Notes: generated by a model not told the origin, from the letters alone. 64,000 nucleotides of DNA from Inia geoffrensis (GCA_036417435.1 CM070903.1:86462001-86526000); one strand, 5' to 3'. Positions 42,740-55,505 are shown, counted from the first letter of the stretch. Made by a program: numbers and translations.

Positions 42740-45700
42740 ATCTCAGACCTCTTTAACAAAACAGCTTCCACAATTCTGGGAAAGAGAACAAAGGCTCTGC
42801 TTTGCTCTTTCAATCAACACACTTCAGCTCCAAAATTTAGCATTCTCTGTGGATATCCTATAAAATTAAGGAGAGCTTATGAAGGACCTGTGACCCACAA
42901 AGAGCTTAATGTGTTTTAAATGTACAATTCTAGTAACAGTGTCAGATTATGGATTTCCAAATGGCAGCCACAATCATGATTTAGAACAGATGGTCAAACC
43001 ACAGGCAACAAAATCAACAGAATTTTCTGCCATTCCCAAGAGGCTAACAGAATCCAAGAGAAGTATCTGACATCACTTAAATTGGTAAACAGCTCAAAAC
43101 AATCTTAATTAACAGTTTGCTGGAGCACTTAATGACAAAGAGCATGCCTCAGTAGAAATTGGTATTCTTAGGCAGTGTTCGTAGATTATTAACCGCATAG
43201 GAAGATGGTCTAAAGCCCTGGGAAAAACAGTCAAAATTAGGAATTAGGAGATCTTAGTTTGGGCCCAAGCTCTGACACTGGGTGACCCTAGTCAGTAATT
43301 TGAACTTTCTGAACCTATTTCCCTGTCTATAAAAGAATGTCTAAGTTACCTTCTCTTAGCTTTAAATGTATACCCAAAGCAATTAGAGAATGGGAAGGAC
43401 TTTAGCCATAAATGAGCAAAGTAAGAATCACATAAACATTTTAGATAATAATAAAGTAAAATTCATCTTTCAATATGCAAAGAGGCTACAGTAGGTGAAA
43501 GTTAACTACTATTATTCATTTTGCTACCAGAGTTACTATGGCAGAGGATATTATTTTTCTAGAAATATTAATGTTCGCAGCAGAGCAAACCATAGTGCCT
43601 ATCGGTAAGGAGGCTTTCTTAAATCAACAAAATCATGTAACGTTGTCAGTTAAGAAATGTTGGACTATTTTTTATATAGTCATCTTTGGTTCTCTGTGTT
43701 GTCAGTCTTCTGGAATAGGCTTTGAAAAGAATGGATAATCTTTTCAGCACTGCTTGTTATCCAGTGCAAGAAACTCTGATAAGGAAAGACTCCACAATAA
43801 GCCTCCACAAGTAAGCAAAAAAAGTTTCAGCCTGAAATAACCCAGAACTAGTTAGGCCTAGATGCCAACAGGCAAATTTACTCTGCATTTTTTGCACCCT
43901 CCCTATGTCTCTTTGACAGAATTTTTTTTTTTTTAAGGACTGTGTTCAACTTTTCACGAAAAGTTATGTTAGGCATGTATTTTGTGAAAGTGATGGAAGA
44001 AGAGAGGAGAGAGTTTGAAGAGAAGGGACAGGGTAGGAGAAGGGGACAGAATTAAGCTCCTGGGAAGGAAGCCCACTGCTTCTCAAGTTACCATTTGTAA
44101 ACCCTTTACCCCGTTCTGTTTGGGCTATTGTCCTGGGTAAATCATCCATTGAAAATCAAGCTCTTCAGCTCATTATATATTCTTCATTTGAGGTGACCAG
44201 AACTATTTCCTGAAACCTGGTTTGGGTGCTAATTACCTGCTCAAACACCTTGTAAATACCTCCGTGGATTTGTCATAGGAAAATTTCACTTTTTTATTTT
44301 TCTTAAATTGAGCACACTTATTGCAAGTTCCCCTTTCAGCTTTCTAGGCGTGACACTACAAGCCGCCTAAGTAGAAGAGCCTTCTGCTGCTCTAGTTACT
44401 GTGAAGAGACTCTCACTTCTCCTCAGCTACCCTAAGGCATAGCTCGCAGCTCTGACTCAACTGTAGAGAAATGTTTACCATGTACTCCTATACAGAGAAG
44501 TAAGCTGCTTTTACCTCCCCAGACCTCTCTCCCTCCCTCTGCAATGAGGCAAGAAGCCCTTTTTACAAATACCCAGAGAACCTTGTACAAAAGACTCTTG
44601 CCCTCACAGACAGTTCTTTCTCTTTAGATTTTAAAATAACCGTTTCTGTCAGTCTTCATCCTCTCCTAACCCTCGGACAAAAAACCTCAAACTCATAGCA
44701 TATGTCTTGCCGTTGGGATAGGATGATGTTTCTATCAATTCTGAAACTGAATAAAAAAAATTATTTTACTGGGGAAAAAAATGCTTATTCATTTATATAT
44801 CTCTGATTGATTCAATACAAAATTGTGTTGCCTTTTCTTTCCTTCCCACATCTAAATAAATTTATGTCCTAAAGCTTGAATGTAGGTGTCATCTTCAAAA
44901 AAATTAAATGAAGCCAGAAAAACGTGGAACAAAACCACACCAATAGAACAAATATAAGTCAATATTTTAAATACACGCACTTCAATCTTTTGTCCCTGGA
45001 AAAGAACTGGAAGATTGGAAATACTGCATCCTGACTACGCAAGTTTTTTTTTTTTTCCGCCTTTCCTTAAGAAAGCTGAAGGTGAAGGCTGTCTCTATGT
45101 GGTACTGTGGTATAAGTGACCGCTGTTGTGGAGGAGAAAAGCCCATGAAGCTTAAAAATTTTGCAAAGAGAAAACAATCCTCCTGCAGACCACAGTAAAT
45201 AAAATAACAGCAGTGGGGTGATTTGCAACCATGTAACGGGGCTTTTGTCTGGGTCTATTTCTCTAGGCCTTGAGGGTTTCTGTGTTCCTTCTCGGCAGGA
45301 TCTCAGTGTTGCGCCCCTCCATTACAAAGGCCCAGGGCTTGAGCCCCTCCTCCAACTGTTCACCCCCAATCTTGCCCATGCTGAGGCTTACTTACAGCAG
45401 ACTGAAGAGTTTCAGTGGGGTGCAGGGCACTGCAATTTAGGATTTCTGCAGTACAGGGTGAGTTTTCAAGAGTGTATCAGAGAGGGGAGCCAGACTTAAA
45501 AATAGCCTTTACTCATCCTATTAACCATTTCATTGCTGAACTGGTTTTTAAGGCCAGGCCAGCAGGGTTTGTTTTTCTCTAACAAACACCAAAATTGCTA
45601 CAGCTGCCTCTGACCAGTTGTATAAAGGCAACACTTCACTATGTCTTGGATAACAACTGAATAATTGTTCTGACTTGTTGCAGAAAGAACTATTAAAAAA

Positions 45701-46619
45701 GTCATTGTATTCTTGTATACGCTGTGTTTGAAGGTGGGAAAGAAGGGAAAGGGTTAGAAGCAGAGGGAAGAGGGTGAATGAAAGAAAGGAGAAGGGAAAG
45801 AGAAATCTTGGTGAATGGAGGAGTTGAAGCCTCTTGTTCTGGTTTGTATTGATCTTATTTAAGCATGGGGAGAACTGATGAGTCTGTGATTATTTTAATG
45901 ACCATGAAACCTGTGCATTCAAAGAGATAAATGAAGCTATGTAATCACCTTCTAAGTAATATCAAAGAACCATAAAAGGACTGGAGGAGGGGTGTCATTG
46001 TATAATAGTATTTACATCATACAGGGCACCACAGGCAAAGGTAAACCAGGGGTTGAAGTATTTCCAGGGAGACAAGAGACTAAAATTCGATACTTTATGG
46101 CCCTGACCCATCTAAGTTATTGAAGCAATAATTTTTCTATTTTGGTATTTTAGCAAGGAAAATGCTGTTTTTTGTTTTTTGGGCTTTTCTTAGGTTTGTG
46201 AGTAGTTTGTACAGCAAGTAAAGCTTTGGAAGTGCAACACAGAATATACCAACAATGGGCAAATTAAGTCAGAGATTGTGTACTAGGTGAAAGCTATTGG
46301 GAAAATATGCTCTAAATTTTATATAATAATGAAAACATACTTGGTTCAAACAAAAGACAAACTTCTGATTATCTTAAATAATATGACATTCTTTTAATGT
46401 GACATTATAAAATTATATGACTGCTTGTCTAAGGGAAGATGCTAAAAAGTATGAGACGCTGACACTGCCCTTGAGATTAGCAAGAAAGAGAAGGCAAATA
46501 CACACACACAGATGACTAACAATGTGACAGTGTTTAATATGAGTTGAAATTAACTGATTACATCATTTGTGACTTTAATGAATGTTCGCATTTAATAAGC
46601 TAGTGCAGCTAAAAGGAGA
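42740..46619. other. SINE-free, mostly unassigned; MIR near 43230-43390
   Basis: 'gggcccaagctctgacactg' and 'tttccctgtctataaaagaa' mark one MIR. No gene is found. A 93-codon plus frame at 45218-45499 has no recognised similarity or splice context. Confidence 0.4.
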
Positions 46620-46830
46620 AGTCCCAACTCTGGAATCTGACAAACGTGGTTTTCAATCTTAGTTCTCTTGCTTAGTAGTTGTCTAACTCAAGAAAAATGA
46701 TTTAATGTCTCTGGGTCTTGGCTTTCTCATCTGTCAAATGGGCATAACATCATCTGCCTCTTCAGGTTGCTGTGAGGATTAAATAAGATAATAAACGGAA
46801 AGCACCTGGTTGTATTTGGGCAAGTACCCA
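46620..46830 (+). mobile_element. MIR SINE
   Basis: 'ctcatctgtcaaatgggcat', 'gttgctgtgaggattaaata' and 'ataaacggaaagcacctgg'. Confidence 0.85.
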
Positions 46831-46994
46831 ATCATTCATCCCATTACTCTAAAAAGGTGACAGAAAGTCTTAAGGAAATTAGGAACCCCAGAAAAATAAA
46901 ACCTATTTAAAAAAAAACAAAACACCTAAGCCCTTTAAACCATGAAGTTTCTGATCATGAATTTGTCATTACTTAAGCTCTGCTACAAATACGA

Positions 46995-47163
46995 TTGCCA
47001 GATGAAAAACAGGACACCCAGTTAAATTTTAATATCAGATGAACAACAAATATTTTTAGTATAAGTACATCCCATGCAATATTATACTAAAAAATATATT
47101 TATTGTTCATCTAGAATTCAAATTTAACTGATTGCCCTATTTTTTATTCTCCACATCTGGCAA
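46995..47163. mobile_element. Hairpin DNA transposon relic (MER53-like)
   Basis: 'ttgccagatgaaaaacagga' and 'cacccagttaaattttaata' on the left are mirrored by 'tcaaatttaactgattgccc' and 'ccacatctggcaa' on the right, so almost the whole 169 bp is one imperfect inverted repeat. The family name is from recall. Confidence 0.75.
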
Positions 47164-48359
47164 CTTAACTGCAAACAGTAGACACCTGAGTTTACTTAAT
47201 TCCTACTTCCTTTAGCCCAGGGCCCTACTGAGGTAACAGGAAAGAAATCTTTATTTCAGAATGTTAAAAAAAAAAAAATTAGTAAATGAAATTAATGTAA
47301 TTAAAACTTTTCAAATATCTAGAACTTAGCTTGTTAATATAAGAGGAAAAATAACTGCCATTTTTCCATTTTCTGGTTTAGCCAGTGGCTTTTGGTTTTT
47401 AATAATCTCTCACCCAAACCATGGCAATGCGCTGTTTCTAGTTTCCCTTCGTCAGTTCTAATTTTGTTTTGTTTTGCCTTTCCTCTTTCTCCAGAGCAGG
47501 GCTCCATGGACACTTGATTATGCAGATAGATCTGTGGAGCTGAGAGTAAACTGACAAATAAGACACCCAAATTGAGATGCTTTGTCAAAAGGAATGGGCC
47601 TTTCCAGTAAAGTGGTATTATGTAGGTTAGTTAAGATGTATGTCCAGGAAATGTTTAGGTCAATGGAATAAACGTTAAAGGGGTGTTATGAACATGTTTA
47701 TGACATTTTGCATTCTCTTGATTAACACTCGGTAATCCTTTGTTAGTTTATATTTTCCAAATAGGTGACAGGGTGAAGGCCTACCACAGTTTAATGAATT
47801 CAGAAACTTACATCAACAGTAAAGTTAACACTTGAAGCATGAGCTTTGAACTCTTAATTCCATGAGACACTACCTATGTATGGAGAGTATTAATAAGGAT
47901 ATCTGATTTAACTTTGTCAACAAAAGACACCATACTAAAGTTTGCTTTCACACATATTTACTTGGCTTCGTGGTAACATGGTTGATAAGACACATGCTTA
48001 CATATAAATTCAGGTATATTGTTCACTAATATGTAAAAGGAAAAAAGTTTTCAAAAGTAGTTTTATTTTAGTGTTTAAAAATGTTAAAAAGTTCAAAAGT
48101 TGCTGTTTTTGCCTCTATTAAGTTCCCTTATCCATCACTGACACAGATATGTTCTCTTAATTTTTTTAATTTATTATATCCCAGTATTTATTTAAACTCC
48201 ACAAATCTCTTTAACCATTTCTAAGTAAATGTTAACGACTGGTTGATTTTGAAAACTCTTTGTAGATGTTATTATCCCATCAAAATCCCTATTTCATCTC
48301 AATTTAGAATTTAAAACAATGAAACCAAAAAAAAAAAAAAGGAAAAAGAATTGTGAAAG
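47164..48359. other. Unassigned AT-rich sequence
   Basis: No gene or repeat recognised. Confidence 0.4.
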
Positions 48360-49060
48360 CAAACAAAAAGCCAAAAGAACATTAGAACAACGCATTTTCC
48401 TTTGAAGGGCGGAGAAAAATCATGGGTAATTCGGGCGAGTTGATTTCTAGAGAACTCTAGCTATCAGAATGACTTTGTTGGGAGCAGCCGCCCAACGGTC
48501 CTGGCCATTACATGTCAATCTGTCAAACCAGCAAACAAAAACACCACAGGCTTTAGCACAAATGGCATATGACAAATGCAGATGTGCCTCTGAAAAGAAT
48601 CTTTGCTTTTTAAACACCTGCAAGAATTCCAAAACAACTGGCATGCCTTCCACTCTGCCATAGCCACTCTCCTGACCCTGAGTTCGGAGTGTTAAAGAAA
48701 AAAAATGCCTAGAATGTACAGTCTTCCATTCCTATTTGGCAGAGCAGCAGGGGGCTGATGAGGAACTAGTACAGTGTTGATATCACAATGCCATGCACCT
48801 GCTTTGGATGTAAAATGAAAGAGTTTATTACAGAAACTGCAGCACTTTTTCATCTTCTCATTAAGTAGTCGTGAGCAAATTCAAGTATGTCTCCCTGTTA
48901 TTAGGTTAACCCATCCTGAATTAAAAGGGCTTATTGATAGTTTTTTTCCCTTTTCTTCCCCAACAGGTATACTGTCGTCCTTTCACAATTAAACTGCCTC
49001 CTATATTTTGGTTTAGGCAGATGAGTCATTTGTAGTACTGTTGCAAAGCGCCGTTTTTAG
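48360..49060. promoter_or_regulatory. Candidate conserved non-coding element
   Basis: No repeat is recognisable across about 700 bp in the middle of the SINE-free stretch. It has dense candidate factor sites: TGTCAAT and TGTCAAA at 48513-48519 and 48521-48527, several homeobox-like AATTA cores, and an AP-1 site TGAGTCA at 49022-49028. Conservation cannot be seen from one sequence, so this is inference only. Confidence 0.25.
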
Positions 49061-50877
49061 ACAGTTAACCAAAAAATAAAATTTAGTTTATACTGTTATT
49101 GATTTTTTTAAAAAAAATCAATTATTGTCTTTTTAAAAAGACAAGCAAATACCCTTCTATTCGATGAACACTTTTGTGTCTAAAAAATATATTACTGAAG
49201 AAGCATAACTCATTCCCAGGGAATATTCCTTCTGTGTGTTTCAGCTGCTATCTCTTGAAACATCATCCTTATAAAACTAGTACTGTGAAACAATGGCTAA
49301 TATAAATGTATTTCAGGTTATCAGCTGGTAGAGGAAAATGTCCCTTGAATCCAGTCATTTTGTTTGCCAGAAGCAATTTGATAGTATTTTTCATCTCTTC
49401 CTTAATAACAGTCTGTTATAACATGTATACGTAGTTACCAAATAGAATCTCTTGGCTTAGTAGTCAAGCTATAAATACAGATAGGGCACTACTATGTTAT
49501 CAGAAAGAATGTCAGCGAGAGCAGGTTGCCCAGTAGCAAATTACAAAGTTTTGGCTCCCAAGAATGAGATGCGTTGTTTGCTCTTGCACACTGCAGCTGC
49601 CTCCCCAATCCACCCCCCTTTTTTGGTGGTTTATTACACACAAGCTACTAATGAATGGGAGCCGCTGTTTTACAGTACACCACACTTACAGGACTTATCT
49701 CTAGGCCTACCACAGATTTGACTGATCAACAGCAGGGCACCGCCATCATAATTCTTCCTAGAAACAGGAATATAAAAAGGGGTTTGTTGGAGGTTGGCTG
49801 GGTCTGCAGAGAATCCTGCCTGCAGGGCCTGCCGATGCCATCACTAGCTGTTATGGTCTTTGGCCTAATAAGGTACAGAAACAAAGATTGTTCACTTATT
49901 CAAGAAGACTAAAGCACCAGAATGATGGAAAGTAGAGGCAGTAGGGCACACATCCAAGTGGGATTAAGGCCACAAGTGCAACTTTATAGGGCTGTCTGGG
50001 TGGCAGAATAAGGATCTGCAGCTGAAAATCCAGTTCAAACATAATTTATTATATGTCATTCATAGTTAGAGGTGGCTGTCATTAGGGGTTAAATTGTTGC
50101 ATTGTACCCTACTGATTTTGATAAGTATTTTTGTAAGCTTCTTACACATTATCACAATTCAGAAACAGAGGCAGAAGGTAAATAACAGACTGATAAACTG
50201 ACATCGTACTGTCTAAGAAATATATCTGGAAAAGGCCATGGTGCTTCATTTTTTCCCCATTCTCTACTATAAGTCACCCTACGTCCTTCACATTTCTAAA
50301 TTTTGGCATTGCTCCCCTTGCAGTAAAAGATCACAATTGGCATCTCTGAGGCTTTCTCAAACTTTCAGATAAACATCAACAAAATGAATTCACCTATTTC
50401 CCAAGAAAATAAACACACTATCCCTGTTTTATATAGGAAAAAACTTGAACTTGGAGAAGTCATTCCCCCAATCCTAAAGACATTGAATGACCTAGCTGAG
50501 AATAAAATTCTAAAGTTAAATACTGCTGAAATGTGGGTTATAAGAAGGGTATTTCCACAATGAGCCCTGTACACTTTGAAGTCATTGTACAATAGTCTCT
50601 TGTGTGAGAGAGAACTATACTTGGCTAAGGCTTCATTGTATTATAAATGGACTATATGTTCTAAGATCACAATAATTTAAAGTCAGTTTAATTGGCTTTT
50701 ATATGTACTTGTAGTTAATGAAGGTTTGATTATCTTAATATTATTTAATAGAGTGTGATAGGTTACAGAGTTTGGATATGGGGGGTATAGGTATCAGTCG
50801 TAATAACGCCAGATCAGAGTTAATCAAGGGTGTACCATCTGGGAAGACTAGAATTAAATGCGGCAGTTTTTCAAATA
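49061..50877. other. Unassigned sequence
   Basis: Nothing recognised. A 75-codon frame at 49494-49721 and an 85-codon frame at 49655-49912 are unsupported. Confidence 0.4.
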
Positions 50878-50957
50878 CTGTGTTGGCCAAAACATTCATT
50901 CGGGTTTTCCGTAAGATCTTACAGAAAAAACCCGAACCAACGTTTTGGTCAACCCAA
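50878..50957. mobile_element. 80-bp mariner-type palindromic MITE
   Basis: 'ttggccaaaacattcattcg' and 'ggttttccgtaagatcttac' are mirrored by 'agaaaaaacccgaaccaacg' and 'ttttggtcaacccaa'. It is flanked by TA on both sides (50876-50877, 50958-50959), the mariner target. Length and plan match MADE1-like elements. The cetartiodactyl version is known to me by sequence, not by a certain name. Confidence 0.9.
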
Positions 50958-51299
50958 TAATATTCTTCCAAATCATCAAATAGCAAGTCATCCTCTCTAC
51001 TCTCCCTCCCACCACCATATTTTATTTATCCTGATTTCAAACCATTTAAGCCTTTAAGATTAGTGCCATAAATTTAATATTACCTTTAGTAATTAGGACA
51101 TGGCCAGGTTTACTATTTTATTCAGTCTTTTAGCATATTCCCTTATATCTCCTACTCATGCCCACTTTGTCAGCACAGTAACTTGTAGCTGCCTGGTGCT
51201 TATTTCAGAAAGCAGAAATGTCTTATTGTGACATAAGGACCACTATGTTTGTGAAGCTATTCTAAATCAAATGGGAAATTTTGAGGTAGGACAGTGTGA

Positions 51300-51480
51300 A
51301 ACCGTGTTAAACTAGTTCTCCTCTGAACTCTGTTACTTATTAGCTATTTGACCTTAGGCAGTTTGCTAAACTTCTCTGAGCCCCATTTTGATCATTTATA
51401 AAATGGGGATACCTTATATGCCTGCCCCGTCTGCATCCCTTGTTTTATACTCAAGGACAAGATATTAGTAGTGGCTTTGA
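51300..51480 (+). mobile_element. MIR SINE
   Basis: 'ttagctatttgaccttaggc', 'tctctgagccccattttgat' and 'tttataaaatggggatacct'. Confidence 0.8.
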
Positions 51481-51484
51481 AGCA

Positions 51485-51690
51485 GAAACTCCTGGAAACA
51501 ACCAAAATAACCATCAATAGGAGAATGGTTAAAGAAATTTTGATCCAACCATACTGTGAGATATTAGGCAGCAGTTACAAAGAGTGAAACAGGTCGATCT
51601 ATGTTATAAGAATGTTTTCCCTGACATATTATGAAGTGAGAAAAGCACATAATAAAATCTCATTTGTTTAAAAAAAAAAGTCAGGATATA
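51485..51690 (+). mobile_element. Ancient L1 (L1M-type) relic
   Basis: 'aaccatcaataggagaatgg', 'gcagcagttacaaagagtga' and 'aagcacataataaaatctca'. It may resume at 52075-52180. Confidence 0.7.
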
Positions 51691-51694
51691 TATG

Positions 51695-51915
51695 TGGTCA
51701 TAATGATGAGTAGTTAACCTATATAAAATGCTTGCTGTGTGCCAAGCACTGCTCTAAGCTGTTCACATATAAACTCAATCCTTACAATAACCCAATGTGA
51801 TTGTACTGTTGTCATCCTCACTTTTATAGATGAGAAAACTCAGATGAGACGATACATGTGGTGAGTAGTAGAGCTGGGACCCAACCCATGACTGTCTAGA
51901 TCCAGAGTCTATGTT
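51695..51915 (-). mobile_element. MIR SINE, inverted
   Basis: 'gctgtgtgccaagcactgct', 'tcaatccttacaataaccca', 'tagagctgggacccaaccca'. Confidence 0.8.
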
Positions 51916-51924
51916 CTTCACTAT

Positions 51925-52060
51925 TACCTATCTGTCTGCCTTTCTGTCTATCTATCAATCTATCAGCTCCCTATCATCTATCTGCCTATCTTTCCATCCA
52001 TCCACTCATCAATCCATCTACCCATCCATCCATCCATCATCCATCCATCTTTCTATCTGA
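51925..52060. repeat. (TCTA/CATC)n tetranucleotide repeat
   Basis: Interrupted 'tctatcaatctatcagctcc' shading into 'catccatccatcatccatcc'. Confidence 0.93.
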
Positions 52061-52288
52061 GATCTGGAAGATACACACTTTGGAGAAGTGACAAAGGGCA
52101 CTTTCACTTTTTATTCTACATATCACTTTCACTTCTATAAACTTTTGTATTGTTTACTATGCCATAGTCAAGTTTAGAAGTAGAGTACTGGGACATATGA
52201 TATAGAGATGCAGTAATAAAGGTATAAAGTATAAAGGAAAAGCTTTACAAACAAGTGGTCCTTAAGCGGGTATTAAAAGCAATGTCAA

Positions 52289-52499
52289 GGGCTTTCCTGG
52301 TGGCGCAGTGGTTGAGAGTCCGCCTGCCGATGCAAGGGACACGGCTTCGTGCCCCGATCCGGGAAAATCCCACATGCCACGGAGCGGCTGGGCCCGTGAG
52401 CCATGGCCGCTGAGCCTGCGCGTCCGGAGCCTGTGTTCCGCAACGGGAGAGGCCACAACAGTGAGAGGCCCGCGTACCACAAAAAAAAAAAAAAAAAAA
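52289..52499 (+). mobile_element. Young CHR-type SINE, perfect target duplication
   Basis: Complete, from 'gggctttcctggtggcgcag' to 'gaggcccgcgtaccac' plus ~22 A. Identical flanks 'aaaagcaatgtcaa' at 52275-52288 and 52500-52513. Confidence 0.96.
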
Positions 52500-52513
52500 A
52501 AAAGCAATGTCAA

Positions 52514-53456
52514 TAATTTACTTTGGGTGGGGACTTTAAACATGAATATTGCTTGTAACTTTGAGGGCAGGGCGTATGACACCTTTTCCTCTTAAATTGC
52601 AAAACCTTTTTCTTTCAACAACACCTACATAGCACTTTGTTCTCCTCAAAACTCAAAAGTTTTGTTTACTGACTGAAAGGAGCTTATATGTGAAGGCTTC
52701 TGTTAGAGCAGGGCTATAATTTGAGGCTATGTAGCAGGGCAAAGTTAAATTGAAATTAAATATATGATTCTGGACAATTAACCAGTGCTTTATCCAACTT
52801 GATTAACCAGCCACAGATATTGTTTCTTTTACCCTCACAAACTCTCATATCCATCCACAGTATTTGCCTCATATTTTATTTTAATTTGGTGTTTACATTT
52901 CCCCTGTAAAATATTTCTTGGGCCTGGAGTCCTAATTAGGAAGATTGACAGTTATAACAAACAATCCATTCCTGGATTCTTGTGCATTACATCACCAAAA
53001 ACATTTGTATTAGTTTACTATTTTGATTATTACAGGATGAGTATGATGTTGCTAGAATGTATTTAATGTGTCTTTATTCCCTGCTTCTTTGCATTTAATA
53101 TATTTTTATCAAAGATTTTGAGGTTGTTCATACAATTGGCTGATACTTCCTGATTGCAAGATATCTCTGTAGCCTTTTAAACATATTTAAATGTATTTCT
53201 AAACTTTCATTCACTTGCGTAAGCATGAATGTAGAACTTCTGAATGGCAGAATTTAAAAAATGATATTTTTCCTCTCTTAAGCTGAAGATTAATTCACTT
53301 AAAAACAATACATTTTAAGATGCAGTGTTTATTTGTAACTCTATAATGGAACTCTGAGAGCAAGTGGCACATAAGAAGTGACCCATGAAATATCATGGAA
53401 AAAGAATGATTGATTTTCCATACAAGTCCTCAATTTAATAATTGAAATGTTATTTC
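52514..53456. other. Unassigned AT-rich sequence
   Basis: Nothing recognised. Confidence 0.4.
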
Positions 53457-53473
53457 ACAAATATGAGAAATAG

Positions 53474-53692
53474 GGCTTCCCTGGTGGCGCAGTGGTTGAG
53501 AGTCTGCCTGTTGATGCAGGGTACACGGGTTCGTGCCCCAGTCCGGGAGGATCCCACATGCCACGGAGCGGCTGGGCCCATGAGCCGTGGCCGCTGGGCC
53601 TGTGCGTCTGGAGCCTGTGCTCCACAACGGGAGAGGCCACAACAGTGAGAGAGGCCCGCATACCGCAAAAACAAACAAACAAAAAAACAAAA
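53474..53692 (+). mobile_element. Young CHR-type SINE
   Basis: Complete; tail is (caaa)n. It is flanked by 'acaaatatgagaaatag' (53457-53473) and 'acaaatacgagtaatag' (53693-53709), 15 of 17 identical. Confidence 0.94.
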
Positions 53693-53709
53693 ACAAATAC
53701 GAGTAATAG

Positions 53710-54210
53710 ACATCCAGATGAGGATACTGAGGAACACAGAGACACCCAGATCCAGGAATAAGCTAGTATGAGAAGTGCTAGATTTCTCACACTTAATCCT
53801 CATCACTAAATTTTAACTCTCTTTAAATGTTTTTATTACTAGTAAAATGTTTTCATGGCACTTATGATGACAGTATTTACTGAATGAATAAAGTATAGAA
53901 TGGCCCATTAAAACAGATAATGTTCAGCCTCATTTTGTGTTGTTCTAGAAACTTTATTTTAAATCCATTAAATAATTTTCTATGGCACACTGTACAATCT
54001 TGCTTCTCTACCTTTCCCCTCTACCTAGAATATGGTCTCATATCTGTCTATCACAGTCCTACCCACTCTTCAGGGCCCATGTTCTCCATCAAGCTTATCC
54101 AGGCTACTCTATATTTTCATAGCTGTTTGTTCATACTTTTACCATAACTTATTCTGAAGAGACACTTGTATACATGCCAATTTCTCTTTCCTGGATAGCT
54201 GGGCCCAAAT
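53710..54210. other. Unassigned sequence
   Basis: Pyrimidine-rich text at 53990-54110 may be a weak L2 relic. Nothing else. Confidence 0.35.
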
Positions 54211-54224
54211 CCTGAGCTTTTTTT

Positions 54225-54443
54225 TTCTTTTTTTTTTTTTTTTTTTTTTTTGTGGTACGCGGGCCTCTCACTGCTGTGGCCTCTCCCGCTGTGGAGCACA
54301 GGCTCCGGACGCGCAGGATCAGTGGCCATGGCTCATGGACCCAGCTGCTCTGCGGCACGTGGGATCCTCCCGGACCGGGGCACGAACCCGCGTCCCCTGC
54401 ATCAGCAGGCGGACTCTCAACCACTGCGCCAACCAGGGAAGTC
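54225..54443 (-). mobile_element. Young CHR-type SINE
   Basis: Minus strand: 'ggacttccctggttggcgca' to 'gaggcccgcgtaccac' plus ~20 A. It is flanked by 'cctgagcttttttt' on both sides (54211-54224, 54444-54457). Confidence 0.94.
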
Positions 54444-54457
54444 CCTGAGCTTTTTTT

Positions 54458-54835
54458 ATATTTTTAAATTCTAATCTTTACTTCCACAAAATTTCATGAT
54501 GGCAAGGATTTAGTCTCTTCACCTTTGGATAACTTGAAGGAATACCGTATACCTACTATAGAGGTAGTCAGTTATGCTTATTCAGTGGATAGTAGACACT
54601 CAACAATACTCAATATAAACAGGTTTCTCTAGTTAAGTTCCATAATCAGGAATTGTATCTATTATCAGTCAATTATATGAGATATATTCACAATATTGAG
54701 AGAGAGAGAAAAATCTGATATTATAATATGCAAATAATTGAATTTTCACTATACATTGTGACCTTCCACTACACAGATATATAATATTCCTTTCAGAAGA
54801 ATACAGAACATTTCTGTGCCTGGTTGACTTGGTTA
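54458..54835. other. Unassigned AT-rich sequence
   Basis: Nothing recognised between two young SINEs. Confidence 0.4.
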
Positions 54836-54849
54836 AAAACCTCATTAGG

Positions 54850-55063
54850 GGGCTTCCCTGGTGGCGCAGTGGTTGAGAGTCCGCCTGCCAATGCAGAGAA
54901 CACGGGTTCATGCCCCGGTTCGGGAGGATCCCACATACCACAGAGTGGCTGGGCCCGTGAGCCGTGGCCGCTGAGCCTGCGCATCCGGAGCCTGTGCTCC
55001 GCAACGGGAGAGGCCACAACAGTGAGAGGCCCGCGTACCGCAAAAAAAAAAAAAAAAAAAAAA
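54850..55063 (+). mobile_element. Young CHR-type SINE
   Basis: Complete, tail ~22 A. It is flanked by 'aacctcattagg' before 54850 and 'accctcattagg' ending at 55078, 11 of 12 identical. Confidence 0.94.
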
Positions 55064-55505
55064 AAAACCCTCATTAGGAAAAATGTTTGTACCATTTAAA
55101 AGAAAATCCTATTTTTCCCAAATTATATTAATTTTCCCAGATTGATAACAGCTTCAGGAGTGGGGGCAGAGAGAGAGAGGAGGAAAGAAAGAAAACATAT
55201 CTTTGATACCACAGTGTATTGGGCAGGAGCAATTTAAAAGAAAAATGAGGAATCTCTGATCTTCATTTATGCTTCCCAATGTTAGTGTGGTGCTTTTATG
55301 TATTTACAAGCAAATTTTATGTAGCAATTGACAAAATTTCTTTTTGGATTCCTAAAATAATTCTCCTCCTCTTCTTTCTTCATCTTCCTCTTTTGCAACA
55401 TGAGAAGTTTACATGAAAACTAACCAATAGCTTACGTGACTTAGAAATACTATAAAGACAACAAGAGGGACATCACCTGAATCTATAACATTAGAAGTTG
55501 ATCCC

